From assembly GCF_019024285.1 (NCBI RefSeq), contig NZ_WMKZ01000035.1, positions 1 to 45,619 on the forward strand: a DNA stretch of 45,619 nucleotides, written 5' to 3'. The first letter of the stretch is position 1. Every line of letters starts with the position of its first letter. Shown here one piece after another: positions 8,128 through 16,524 of the stretch. The notes under the pieces were generated by a model, which was given only the letters and a program-made list of their open reading frames with translations, searched no databases and was not told where the DNA came from. Position numbers and translations under genes: made by a program. Source of the DNA: Alkalihalobacterium elongatum. Its GTDB lineage: Bacteria; Bacillota; Bacilli; Bacillales; Bacillaceae_F.

Positions 8128-8604
8128 TTATCTTTCAATTGCAAAATTCATTTTCCCATCACGATATGTAGTATAGGGGTCATCTGTTTCGACAATCCAC
8201 ACTCTACCTTTCCAAACATCAACTGTTTCCGCCCGTTCGATACTTTCTCCATCTTGCTCAACATTAAATGAAATTTCGAGGAAAAAAGTATGTCCATCTT
8301 CATATCTAATATTTTCAATTTCGAAGTCCTTTACTTTATAATCTTGTTCCACTAGATATTTAATCTTTTGCATATAAAACGCTTTCGCCTCTTTTTTGGT
8401 CAACGTAGTTCCATCTGTAGGATGTTTTTCCTTTGTATAATCATACAAATACAGTTGTTCAAACGCCTTGTCATAATTTTCATCCATTAGAGCATTATAA
8501 TATTTCTTAGTAATACTTTTTGCTTTGTCTTCCTCATTAAAATTACAACCTATCAACACGAGGCTATAAATGGATATTAACAAAATTACAATGGTTTTCT
8601 TCAC
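8128..8604 (-). CDS. Hypothetical lipoprotein with NTF2-like body, 158 aa
   Basis: Signal peptide with lipobox LIGC (Cys20). The mature part begins with a helix typical of NTF2-like/DUF4878 folds (AKSITKKYYNALMDENYDKAFEQLYLYD read in segments) followed by strands (FEIENIRYEDG, FFLEISFNVEQDG, GRVWIVETDDPY). NTF2-like lipoproteins are common in Bacillus and mostly of unknown role. Placement outside the membrane follows from the lipobox. No operon partner; a family B/C repeat borders its stop. Confidence 0.65.
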   Translation of the reverse strand: MKKTIVILLISIYSLVLIGCNFNEEDKAKSITKKYYNALMDENYDKAFEQLYLYDYTKEKHPTDGTTLTKKEAKAFYMQKIKYLVEQDYKVKDFEIENIRYEDGHTFFLEISFNVEQDGESIERAETVDVWKGRVWIVETDDPYTTYRDGKMNFAIER

Positions 8605-8830
8605 GTCTTCCTCCTATTAAAGCGAATTAGTATCTGCTTATGACTATTATGCCAATTGCTATTCTATTTACATTTACTTCCCCAGTGCTTTTCCTATTTC
8701 TTAAACCAATTCAAAGTTTATAGCATAATTACGAAGAAAAATATAAAACTTTGCAAATAAATGCAATACAAGTTACTAAACTTTTGTCTAAATCATAAGT
8801 TAAATAAATCAATAATAAAGGGGTTTTCTT

Positions 8831-9220
8831 ATGCATAATATCAGTGCACTTTGCCAACAATTTGGTCAAATTCTAAATGAAAAGCCAAAAATTAATAATG
8901 GAGTTTGTTCTGTAGAAATTGAGCGTAATCTAAATGTCACAATTCAAGGTCGCCCCAGTCGTAGTGAACTTCATGCAGAAATATCTTTTGAATCCTTAGA
9001 TTACGAAGGGAATGCACTTAATCTTGGTGAAACCGTCATACTTGAAGAGGAAATCCCAGCATTTACAAATATTTTAGTCAGAAACGGTATAACTATTAGC
9101 GCCCTTCATAATCATTGGCTGTTCACCGAACCCAACATTCTTTATATTCACTTTCAATCTGTTGAACCACCATTAAATTTTGCTCGGAAAGTTGCAGAAG
9201 CAATAAAGGTTCTACGGTAA
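8831..9220 (+). CDS. DUF1259 family protein, 129 aa
   Basis: Starts MHNISALCQQFGQILN with GGGG about 7 nt upstream. The conserved DUF1259 pattern is visible: EIERNLNVTIQGRPSR, then ISALHNHWLFTEPNILYIHF with the HNHW motif, then the helical end ARKVAEAIKVLR. Many family members are longer (about 250-300 aa, two repeats with a signal peptide); this is a single-unit, apparently cytoplasmic form. Function not established. It is a single-gene unit on the plus strand. Confidence 0.75.
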   Translation: MHNISALCQQFGQILNEKPKINNGVCSVEIERNLNVTIQGRPSRSELHAEISFESLDYEGNALNLGETVILEEEIPAFTNILVRNGITISALHNHWLFTEPNILYIHFQSVEPPLNFARKVAEAIKVLR

Positions 9221-9224
9221 TGTA

Positions 9225-9325
9225 AAACCATCAGAGGACCTTATTTTCTAAAAATTAGCTGTATCGAACTCAAAAACTAGTAAATAGCGGCTTCACAGTC
9301 CGCTAGCATCACAGAATTAAGTAGG
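9225..9325. repeat. Dispersed repeat family B, copy 3
   Basis: Contains gaggaccttattt, ttagctg and the core ctcaaaaactagtaaatagc (9269-9288) followed by ggcttcacagtccgct. It begins just after the DUF1259 stop codon. Confidence 0.7.
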
Positions 9326-9336
9326 ACTGAATTCAA

Positions 9337-9396
9337 TATATCGGCGTAACTTTCATTTTATCGGCGCAATTACAAATATATCGGTGCAACCATAAG
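9337..9396. repeat. Three short direct repeats (TATCGGCGCAA type)
   Basis: atatcggcgtaac, ttatcggcgcaatt and atatcggtgcaacc recur at about 20-bp intervals. They are too few and too irregular for a CRISPR array. Function unknown. Confidence 0.55.
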
Positions 9397-9460
9397 GAGA
9401 TGAACTTTTATTAATGCAATTGGATATTGGAAGCAGCAACGCCCCAATAGAACAAGAACA

Positions 9461-9507
9461 AAAAAAGAGCTGCTGCCATTTTCGTTATGGCAACCCCAGC
9501 TCTTTCG
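9461..9507 (-). terminator. Terminator for the O-methyltransferase locus
   Basis: On the minus strand, aaagagctg and cagctcttt enclose an inner stem (tgccat/atggca), followed by a run of Ts. It lies about 65 nt beyond the O-methyltransferase stop. Confidence 0.7.
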
Positions 9508-9572
9508 TTCAAGCACCTGTTACTTGAATAAGCACTCATTACTTGATCAAGTAAAACGAGCTCTTCCTTTAG

Positions 9573-10216
9573 TTATCCCTTCACTCTAGAAACCGTCATT
9601 CCGTCACTAATTGGAATTAGAAGTGATTCCAATTGAGGATGATTGGCTACGATTTCGTTGAATCGCTTCATTGATTCGGTATATCTTCTAGGCTTAATCG
9701 TCTCGTCAGCTACACTGCCGCCTGCAAGTACGTTGTCAGTTACTATTAAAGCACCTGGTGTAGCTAGTTTTATGCAGTTTTCGAGGTAATTTTCATAGTT
9801 ATCCTTGTCTGCATCGATAAAAAAAAATCAAACTTTTTCTGTTCGGTCGCAAGCGTTTCTAAGCTCGCTAATGCTTCGCCAATCATATATGTAACCTTCT
9901 CACCTAGGCCAGCCTTTGTTAGATTTTCTTGTGCAAGCTTGCCGTATTCTTCTTTTAGCTCAAGTGATGTTAGATGCCCTTGTTCACTCAAACCTCTTGC
10001 CAAACAAGTTCCACTAAAGCCACCTAGTGCACCGATTTCAAGGATCTCCTTTGCACCTGAAATAGCTACTAGCATGGTAAGGAGTTTTCCTGCATTCGGA
10101 GAAACCGAGATCGATGGCACCCCTCGTTCAATAATGGATGCTTTAATTTCTTCTAAAAAAGCTTCATTCGTATGAAATGTTGATTCAATATACTTTTCCA
10201 CTTTTTCCATTCGCAT
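9573..10216 (-). pseudogene. O-methyltransferase (class I SAM, YrrM/CCoAMT-like), frameshifted
   Basis: The N-terminal part (to about 9820) carries SVSPNAGKLL, the SAM motif EILEIGALGGFSGTCLARGL and LTSLELKEEYGKLAQENL. The frame is then lost at a run of nine Ts (9819-9827), and the other frame continues exactly as the family expects: FIDADKDNYENYLENC, TPGALIVTDNVLAGGSVAD, and stops at 9573 after SDGMTVSRVKG. One extra T restores a protein of about 214 aa, the usual family length. It may be a true disruption, homopolymer slippage in the cell, or a sequencing error. The intact enzyme would methylate a hydroxyl of a small, often catechol-like, substrate. Confidence 0.8.
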
Positions 10217-10291
10217 TCACTCATTTCTTTTCGCGTATTCTTTTTAAAACGAAAATAGATGTAATCTCCTCGCTTAACTTATTGAGACTCT

Positions 10292-10590
10292 TTAAGCTTC
10301 TTTTTTCTTAACCGCTTTTACTTCATACATATTTACATTTATATCGAGGATATATTCGGGCTTGGCTTTTCCTTTGTTGTTTCTATGGCCTTGGATATGA
10401 ACATCACTTTTCTCCCAGTTCTTCCATGCTTCTAATGATTCCCAGCGAACCATGACGATGTTCGATTGACCATGACCGTTCGATCAATCAGCCCGTCCAT
10501 TGCGTCGATTGGACTATCCTGTGAAAAGCGCTCGACCACTTGGTCACTATATCCAGTTTGAACCGTAATTGTTCTTGTTTGAATTACCAT
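10292..10590 (-). pseudogene. HmoA-like ABM-domain monooxygenase, frameshift with internal deletion
   Basis: It starts at ATG 10590 behind AGGAGGA. The first frame reads MVIQTRTITVQTGYSDQVVE and on to LIDRTVMVN; the second frame picks up at NIVMVRWESLEAWKNWEKSD and ends YEVKAVKKKEA before TAA at 10292. That pattern is the antibiotic-biosynthesis-monooxygenase fold of the HmoA/HmoB (IsdG-like) heme-degrading enzymes. About ten residues and the reading frame are lost near 10460-10480. It sits beside the Fur-controlled siderophore importer, which suits a former iron-acquisition role. As it stands it cannot give a full-length product. Confidence 0.75.
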
Positions 10591-10621
10591 ATAGTAAATC
10601 CTCCTGTTTCTCCTTGGTTTG

Positions 10622-10656
10622 AAAAAGACCTGTTTTTAGGTCAAAAACAGGTCTTC
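10622..10656 (-). terminator. Terminator of the siderophore importer operon
   Basis: Stem aagacctgttttt / aaaaacaggtctt followed on the minus strand by tttttc, directly after the binding-protein stop codon. Confidence 0.85.
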
Positions 10657-10662
10657 AGCTAA

Positions 10663-11652
10663 CTATTGAATTGCTGCTTCGATCGCCTTGATCATTTCAG
10701 AAACAGAAACTAAACCGCCTCCAGAAAGGTACCAATAGTTTGGATCAAGATATACGATGTTTCCATTTTGATAAGCTTTTGTTTCTTGAACTAACTCATT
10801 TTCAATCGTATCTTGAGCAGCCGCTTCACCTGCTACAACTGCATTACGATCGACTACAAATAACAAGTCAGGATCTTGCTCTACAATGTATTCAAACGAT
10901 ACGTTCATACCATGAGTTGAAACTTCAATACCCTCATCTACAGCTTCTACACCAAATACATCATGGATAAGACCAAAACGTGAACCAGGACCATAAGCAC
11001 TAATATTTCCTTCGTTCGCTAAAACAATTAAAGCATTTCCTGCGTCAGCAGATTTTTCGCTAATTCCAGCAATTGCTTCGTTAATTGCAGATAATTCAGC
11101 AGCAACAGCGTCTTCCTTATCAAAGATTTGTCCAAGCACTTCCATGTTATGAGTGAAAGACTCCATATAATTCGTATTATCTACTCCCATAAAAATCGTT
11201 GGTCCAAGTTTTGATAATTCATCATATAAATCAAGTTGTCTTCCAGAAATGATGATTAGATCTGGATTAATTTCAGCAATCTTTTCAAAATCTGGCTCTT
11301 TTAAAGAACCGATATTTTCATATTTCGCATCTTCATATTTTGCTAAGTATGGAGGAATATTAGCTTGTGGTAATGCAGTAATCTCTACTCCTAATTTATC
11401 AAGTGAATCTAGTACTCCAAAGTCAAATACGACAACTTTTTCAGGATTAACAGATACTGTAACTTCACCTAATTGGTGTTCAAAAGTAAGCTCTGTTGGC
11501 TCCTCTGTTACTTCTGTTTCTTCTGTTTCTGCTACTTCTTTCCCTTCAGCTGGTTCAGTTGGCTCATTTCCTCCTGTTTGCTGTGCTCCGCAAGCAGCTA
11601 AAACAAACATTAGTACAAGTGCTAAGACTAGTAATAGTGCATTCTTTTTCAT
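10663..11652 (-). CDS. yclQ: Siderophore-binding lipoprotein of the petrobactin type
   Basis: 329 aa with a signal peptide and lipobox LAAC (Cys21), an acidic Glu/Thr-rich linker to about residue 55, then a periplasmic-binding-protein fold of the FepB/CeuE class (VVVFDFGVLDSLDKLG, NIGSLKEPDFEKIAEINPDLIIISGRQ, WYLSGGGLVSVSEMI). It is anchored outside the membrane and delivers ferric siderophore to the two permeases. The gene order permease-permease-ATPase-binding protein matches B. subtilis yclNOPQ, the petrobactin importer. Petrobactin as substrate is inferred from that similarity. A gap of 180 bp separates it from the ATPase gene. Confidence 0.88.
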   Translation of the reverse strand: MKKNALLLVLALVLMFVLAACGAQQTGGNEPTEPAEGKEVAETEETEVTEEPTELTFEHQLGEVTVSVNPEKVVVFDFGVLDSLDKLGVEITALPQANIPPYLAKYEDAKYENIGSLKEPDFEKIAEINPDLIIISGRQLDLYDELSKLGPTIFMGVDNTNYMESFTHNMEVLGQIFDKEDAVAAELSAINEAIAGISEKSADAGNALIVLANEGNISAYGPGSRFGLIHDVFGVEAVDEGIEVSTHGMNVSFEYIVEQDPDLLFVVDRNAVVAGEAAAQDTIENELVQETKAYQNGNIVYLDPNYWYLSGGGLVSVSEMIKAIEAAIQ

Positions 11653-11832
11653 CGATCATTTCTCCTTAGTTTTGAAATATATTGTAATGTTATTTTTGAT
11701 AGTCTCTTCGATTAAATAGTTGATCAGGCTATTTTAGGAAACGATCAAAATAACGAATTACCAATGGTTCAGTATTTGACGATTAGTTACTAAATTTTTG
11801 TGAAATTGCGAGCAGCAACTACTACAACCGCC

Positions 11833-12588
11833 CTAGAAATAAACACAAATGCGATTTTGATTAATGTTCTCGATGTGAATATCCATATCATAGATTTCCT
11901 TAAGAGTTTCTGGGTTAATAATTTCAGGAGTGGTTCCCTTCCTAACAATTTTCCCATCTTTAAGAGCTACGATATGATCTGAGTAACAGGAAGCAAAGTT
12001 AATATCATGGATAACAATTACAACTGTTTTCCCAAGCTCATCTACTAATCTACGTAACACCTGCATGATTTGAACAGAATGTTTCATATCTAAGTTATTT
12101 AGTGGTTCATCAAGTAAAACATATTCAGTATCCTGCGCAATAACCATCGCGATAAACGCTCGTTGGCGCTGACCTCCACTTAGTTGATCGAGAAACTTAT
12201 TTTCCATATCACCAAGCTCCATATATTCGATCGCTTGATCCACATGCTTCCAATCTTCTTTTGTCAGGTTGCCTTTTGAATAAGGAAATCTTCCAAAAGC
12301 GACAAGGTCTCGCACAGTTAGACGAATATTTAGGTGATTCGATTGTTTAAGTATTGAGATTTTCTTCGCTAGGTCCTCACTTTTGCATTCGCTTAGTTCC
12401 TTATCATCAATGCTAATCAGACCACAGTCCTTTGCAATTAAACGACTAATCATCGATATGAGTGTACTTTTTCCCGCTCCATTCGGTCCTATAAACGAAG
12501 TAATTGTTCCTTTTTCAATTTCAACGGAAATGTCCTCTACGACATTTTTATTTCCATATTTTTTTGAAACGCCTTTTACAATTACCAT
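11833..12588 (-). CDS. yclP: Siderophore ABC transporter ATPase
   Basis: 251 aa with Walker A GPNGAGKSTL, Q-loop ILKQSNHL, signature LSGGQRQRAFIA, Walker B YVLLDEPLNNLD and switch His VIVIHDINFA. It powers iron-siderophore import through the two adjacent permeases from the cytoplasmic face. Its start overlaps the preceding permease gene by 7 bp, indicating coupling. Confidence 0.93.
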   Translation of the reverse strand: MVIVKGVSKKYGNKNVVEDISVEIEKGTITSFIGPNGAGKSTLISMISRLIAKDCGLISIDDKELSECKSEDLAKKISILKQSNHLNIRLTVRDLVAFGRFPYSKGNLTKEDWKHVDQAIEYMELGDMENKFLDQLSGGQRQRAFIAMVIAQDTEYVLLDEPLNNLDMKHSVQIMQVLRRLVDELGKTVVIVIHDINFASCYSDHIVALKDGKIVRKGTTPEIINPETLKEIYDMDIHIENINQNRICVYF

Positions 12589-13541
12589 GATTTATTCCCC
12601 CTTAAAAGTAAGTAAATAAAGTACACACCACCAATAAAGTTGATGATTACGCTGATGGGTACAGAGAAAGCAAATACTCTTTCAACTAAAAACTGACCAC
12701 TGACAAGAGCAACAATACTAATTAACATCGCACCTGTGATAAGGTAAGAGTGCTTATGCGTTTTCAGAAATTCATACGTTACATTGGCTACAAGTAAGCC
12801 TAGGAATAAGATTGGACCTACTAATGCGGTTGAGATAGAAACGAGAATAGCTACTAGAATTAGAAGCCTCTTCACGACATGGTCATAATCAACACCTAGA
12901 TTAACTGCAGTATCTCTACCTAGTGAAAGGACATCTAAATACTTCAAATATCTCCAAAAATAAATCGTTACTAGTATAAATAAGACGATCGCAACACCCA
13001 AAATGCTTGTATTTACGTTATTAAAGCTAGCAAACATTCGGTCTTGAACAATAAGAAATTCATTTGGATCAATTAAAACCTGCATGAAAGTAGAGATACT
13101 AGAAAACAATGTTCCAAGCACAATCCCTACGAGCAGTAAGAAATATATATTTCTGCCACCATCTCGCTTGAATAATATGTAATAAAATACTCCAGCAAAC
13201 GCCATCATGATTAAAACAGACAGGAAAAAGTTAACCTGTTTATTCATGACTAGAAAACTAGCAGAACCAAAAATGAAGATTAAAAACGTTTGTATTAGTA
13301 AATACAGTGAATCAAAGCCAATAATACTTGGTGTTAAAATTCGATTGTTCGTTATCGTTTGGAAAACGATGGTTGAAAAGGCAATAGCTGCCCCAGTTAC
13401 GATAATCGCTAAAATTTTTGATCCACGTCTTGGTAAAATATATTCCAAGTTACTATTGAAATTTAGGTTATAAAAGATAAATAAAGCCGTAAACACAAGT
13501 GATAGTATAAAAAGTATGATTAGTTTTGCTTTATTACTCAT
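12582..13541 (-). CDS. yclO: Siderophore ABC transporter permease (FecCD family), second
   Basis: 319 aa, about nine hydrophobic segments, with FecCD signatures: GAAIAFSTIVFQTITNNRIL, TPSIIGFDSLY, and the ATPase-coupling region SLGRDTAVNLGVDYD. It forms the heterodimeric membrane channel with the protein encoded just upstream (8-bp overlap). Operon order supports the YclO assignment. Confidence 0.9.
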   Translation of the reverse strand: MSNKAKLIILFILSLVFTALFIFYNLNFNSNLEYILPRRGSKILAIIVTGAAIAFSTIVFQTITNNRILTPSIIGFDSLYLLIQTFLIFIFGSASFLVMNKQVNFFLSVLIMMAFAGVFYYILFKRDGGRNIYFLLLVGIVLGTLFSSISTFMQVLIDPNEFLIVQDRMFASFNNVNTSILGVAIVLFILVTIYFWRYLKYLDVLSLGRDTAVNLGVDYDHVVKRLLILVAILVSISTALVGPILFLGLLVANVTYEFLKTHKHSYLITGAMLISIVALVSGQFLVERVFAFSVPISVIINFIGGVYFIYLLLRGNKSW

Positions 13542-14484
13542 AGGCTTTTCTCCTCATTAGCAAGTAAAGGAAAATCGCACTTCCGATTACCCCAACCGTT
13601 GTTCCTATTGGTATTTCATACGGAAAAATAATCACTCGACCTAAAATATCACAGATTAAGACGAATACTGCACCGAGCAATGCCGTATGAGGTAGGTTCT
13701 TCTTTAAATTATCTCCATTGTAGATACTTACTATATTTGGAATGATTAGCCCTAAGAATGGAATCATCCCAACCGTCAAAAGAACGACTGAAGTAACAGC
13801 AGCAACAAGGATTAAACCAATATTTACTACTTTTTTATAATTAAGTCCGAGATTAACTGAAAACTCTTCCCCCATACCTGCAACTGTAAAACGATTTGCA
13901 TAGAGGTAAGCAATAATCATCAGTGGAATACTTATGTATAATAGCTCGTAGCGTCCTTTAATAATCAACGAAAAATTACCTTGTAGCCACGAGGACATAT
14001 TCTGAATTAAGTCATTTCGATAAGCAAAAAATGTAGTGATCGACCCTATGATGCTACCAAACATTAAACCTACTAAAGGGATAAAAATAACATCCTTATG
14101 CTTTACCTTTTCAAGGATCTTCATAAAAATGAATGTTCCTACTAGAGCAAAAGCAAAAGCTACAAGCATTTTCACAAATGGACTTGCCGATGCAAATAGC
14201 ATCAGAGACACTAAAACTCCTAGCCTAGCAGAATCTAACGTACCTGCCGTCGTTGGGGAAACAAACTTATTTCTCGTAAGCTGCTGCATGATGAGACCAC
14301 AAATACTCATACCCACCCCTGCAAGGATGATGCTCACTAACCGTGGAAATCTGCTTACCCATAATATTTGTGCTTGTTCCTCCGTTAAGTTGAAAATATC
14401 TAACGGACTAATTCCTTTTACACCGATAAATAACGAAGTGATAGATAATAGAATTAGTGCAAGAAATAAATACCTTAATTTCAT
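13534..14484 (-). CDS. yclN: Siderophore ABC transporter permease (FecCD family), first
   Basis: 316 aa with multiple transmembrane helices, GVGMSICGLIMQQLTRNKFV, SPTTAGTLDSARLG, and the coupling motif GEEFSVNLGLNYKK. First gene of the operon; three Fur-box-like sites lie immediately upstream, so iron repression is expected. It pairs with the second permease. Confidence 0.9.
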   Translation of the reverse strand: MKLRYLFLALILLSITSLFIGVKGISPLDIFNLTEEQAQILWVSRFPRLVSIILAGVGMSICGLIMQQLTRNKFVSPTTAGTLDSARLGVLVSLMLFASASPFVKMLVAFAFALVGTFIFMKILEKVKHKDVIFIPLVGLMFGSIIGSITTFFAYRNDLIQNMSSWLQGNFSLIIKGRYELLYISIPLMIIAYLYANRFTVAGMGEEFSVNLGLNYKKVVNIGLILVAAVTSVVLLTVGMIPFLGLIIPNIVSIYNGDNLKKNLPHTALLGAVFVLICDILGRVIIFPYEIPIGTTVGVIGSAIFLYLLMRRKAYE

Positions 14485-14519
14485 TTACTACCCCTGCTCT
14501 CTATGCTGCTCACTAGAAG

Positions 14520-14648
14520 TAATAATCATTATCAATTAAAGAGTTAAAAAAAGAAAATTATGGGATGTTTTCAGTTTTGTCGCTTGCTAACTGATAATGA
14601 TTATCTTTAACACGGTTACAGTATATTACCAACTGATAATGATTGTCA
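14520..14648 (-). promoter_or_regulatory. Three Fur boxes upstream of the yclNOPQ operon
   Basis: Matches to the 7-1-7 Fur box TGATAATNATTATCA: TAATAATCATTATCA at 14520-14534, TGATAATGATTATCT at 14592-14606 and TGATAATGATTGTCA at 14634-14648, each 14 of 15 positions. They cover the region between the permease start and about 165 bp upstream, as expected for strong iron-dependent repression. Confidence 0.9.
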
Positions 14649-14844
14649 ATGGACTTTTTGAAAAATAATTGTTTGAACAAGTAAATATCATAGCGACATA
14701 ATCACTATTTTGCTTGTTTTCATTTACTTTACTAATAAAATACTTGTTTAAACTAGTATTTAAGCAGCAAAATAAAACACCTAGCTGCACGATTTTTCGT
14801 TACTAGGTGTTGGATTTATGATTTTAGTAATTGAAATCATAGGT

Positions 14845-14965
14845 TTGAGAATTTTTGCGGACCTCACAGGCCCTTATTTCGCAAAAATCAGCTGAATTAA
14901 CCTCAAAAACTAGTAAATAGCTGCCTCTCAAGTCTGATAAATTCATGGTCATGCATAAGAAACAA
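14845..14965. repeat. Dispersed repeat family B, copy 4
   Basis: Contains gcggacctcacaggccctta, ttcgcaaaaatcagctgaatt and the core ctcaaaaactagtaaatagc (14902-14921), then tgcctctcaagtctg. The left and right arms are related, giving the element an internal symmetry. Confidence 0.7.
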
Positions 14966-15045
14966 GCTGCCTTACATTACTCACAAAAATGGCCATATGT
15001 CTGTCCACAGCCATGGGGTGTTTTCCCACAATAGCTTTACTTCGC

Positions 15046-15081
15046 CAAAATTCGTGCTTTTTCGGGGTGTCACAGGCACCA
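15046..15081. repeat. Dispersed repeat family E (CCAAAATT..GTGCT...CACAGGCACCA), left copy
   Basis: tcgccaaaattcgtgctttt, tcggggtgtcacaggcacca. It matches the segment 16329-16364 in the same orientation, so the anti-sigma gene lies between direct repeats. Shorter relatives (ggggtgtcac) occur at 20083, 30728 and 34959. Confidence 0.65.
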
Positions 15082-15083
15082 AA

Positions 15084-16160
15084 TCAATACATCACCCCAT
15101 AAGCTGGTCGATTGTACCAATTCCAATAAGTTACTTCTCCTAATGAAGCGTACAGGATTTGTTCATTTTCCATAATTTTTAGCAATTCCTTTGTAGGGCC
15201 TGTGACGACCACCCCATAGGTTCTAACCCCATTATCTTCAACATACTGATACATCTCATCAAAATTAACAGTCCCATCTAGACTCCATAGAAACTTCTTT
15301 GCCAACCTGTCATTTTCAACTAAAAATTGTAATCCTGCTTTAAATTCATTCCCAATCGTTTCACCGCTACTCCGGAAACTACTATTCTTTGAAACATCAA
15401 ATGTCGGGTGATCAAATAAACCAAAAATTCGCTTATCCGTTAAATACATGCCTTTTTCATCTTCAGTTCCAGTATGGACCGCATACCAAGGAATATGAAT
15501 ATCAAATTCACGCAGAAAAGATTGGACCTCATCAATGCTATATAAATCATCAAAAGAAAGCGCTAATTCTGAAACCGTGCCTTCAGGGAGAATGTCTAAC
15601 GCCTCCCAAGTTTGTGCGTAGGTTTCTTGATAATTCGGCTGTCGATCAAGGTCATGTGGATGAAGAAAGTATAACTTTGATAAATATTGCCCATCGACCC
15701 AGTCGACGGTCGTCCATAAGCTGCTAAAACTCATTTTCCCGTGCAGTTCTCCTACTGCTTTATCTTCATTTCCCAAGACCTTCTGCATATGCGCCTTCAC
15801 ATCTGCGCTAAAGAAAAATTGACTGGAAACACCTGTCCCATTAATATAAACATTCGGCATAGTCATCTGTGTGCCGATTCTTACTACCTTCATTGCCGTT
15901 TCTGACCGACTATTTTCGCCACCCAAGAAATAGTACCCCCCCGTTAAAATCGTAGAAACAACAACCGCTGCGAACAGGAAAGCAAAAAAAGTCAACACAT
16001 TCCGCTTCCGCCACTTGCCGCTCCCCATCAACGGATTGTGTTTCTGAATGGGTAAATCCTTTGATTGAGTTTTTTTATCGTCCATCAACTCACATATCCT
16101 TTCTTCACAAAGTTTGAGCATCAGCTTTTGTTGGTTTTTCCTTAAGTCTATGATTTTCAT
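15084..16160 (-). CDS. Anti-sigma-factor-like membrane protein (Sigma_reg_N / Sigma_reg_C)
   Basis: Up to 358 aa; an internal ATG at 16085 (MDDKKTQSKDL) is an equally plausible start, since neither has a textbook ribosome site. A basic cytoplasmic stretch (KWRKRN) precedes one transmembrane helix at about residues 54-76. The extracellular part of about 280 residues follows the anti-sigma regulator pattern: YINGTGVSSQFFFSADVKAHMQK in the N-terminal domain, ELALSFDDLYSIDEVQSFL and TYGVVVTGPTKELLKIMENE in the C-terminal domain. Such proteins hold an ECF sigma factor at the membrane. No sigma gene is present upstream; that space holds repeats, so the partner has been lost or is elsewhere. Confidence 0.78.
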   Translation of the reverse strand: MKIIDLRKNQQKLMLKLCEERICELMDDKKTQSKDLPIQKHNPLMGSGKWRKRNVLTFFAFLFAAVVVSTILTGGYYFLGGENSRSETAMKVVRIGTQMTMPNVYINGTGVSSQFFFSADVKAHMQKVLGNEDKAVGELHGKMSFSSLWTTVDWVDGQYLSKLYFLHPHDLDRQPNYQETYAQTWEALDILPEGTVSELALSFDDLYSIDEVQSFLREFDIHIPWYAVHTGTEDEKGMYLTDKRIFGLFDHPTFDVSKNSSFRSSGETIGNEFKAGLQFLVENDRLAKKFLWSLDGTVNFDEMYQYVEDNGVRTYGVVVTGPTKELLKIMENEQILYASLGEVTYWNWYNRPAYGVMY

Positions 16161-16244
16161 TAGCTAGTGAATTATTAAGCATCAATTCATATACGAAAGT
16201 AAACAGAATTCGGTTTCAAGAATTTTACATTTTAGCTTAAGTAA

Positions 16245-16364
16245 ATGAAAAAGACGGTTCCCGCGCTTCCTTAGTTTACTTACTAAAGATGCAGGAAAAC
16301 CGTCTATATGTTTAGATGCATTTCTCCAAAATTAGTGCTCTTTCGGCGTTGCACAGGCACCATG
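16245..16364. repeat. Composite dispersed repeat (families C and E)
   Basis: A family C hairpin (agacggttcccgcgcttcc ... gcaggaaaaccgtct, 16251-16303) is followed by the family E segment tctccaaaattagtgctctt tcggcgttgcacaggcacca (about 16329-16364). Confidence 0.65.
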
Positions 16365-16524
16365 CAGCGCACTGCACAGCACACTGCAGAGGCACTGTAC
16401 AAGCACTGCCTAGCCCAGTCCGCCCCCGCACTCACACCTGCCGAACACCCTGCACACTAGCGCGCACCTGCACCTGCGCGAACAGCCCGCGCACATACTG
16501 GCAGCGCGCTACCAACTGCTCACC
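16365..16524. other. GC-rich, TGCA/CACTG-rich low-complexity tract
   Basis: About 160 bp between a repeat and the last gene of the ATP-grasp operon. It is much richer in G+C than its surroundings and repeats tgcac, cactgc and gcgc motifs irregularly. Its reading frames show no credible protein. Origin unknown. Confidence 0.5.

Larger units (their letters stand above)
14649..15083. other. Intergenic region with hairpin and repeats
   Basis: About 430 bp with no gene. A hairpin aacacctag / ctaggtgtt (about 14778-14814) resembles a terminator. It is followed by a family B repeat (14845-14965) and a family E repeat (15046-15081), both listed separately. Confidence 0.5.

Noticed and set aside
9337-9396. 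Mini-CRISPR
   Set aside because: Only three degenerate 12-14-bp units with short spacers and no leader or cas genes.
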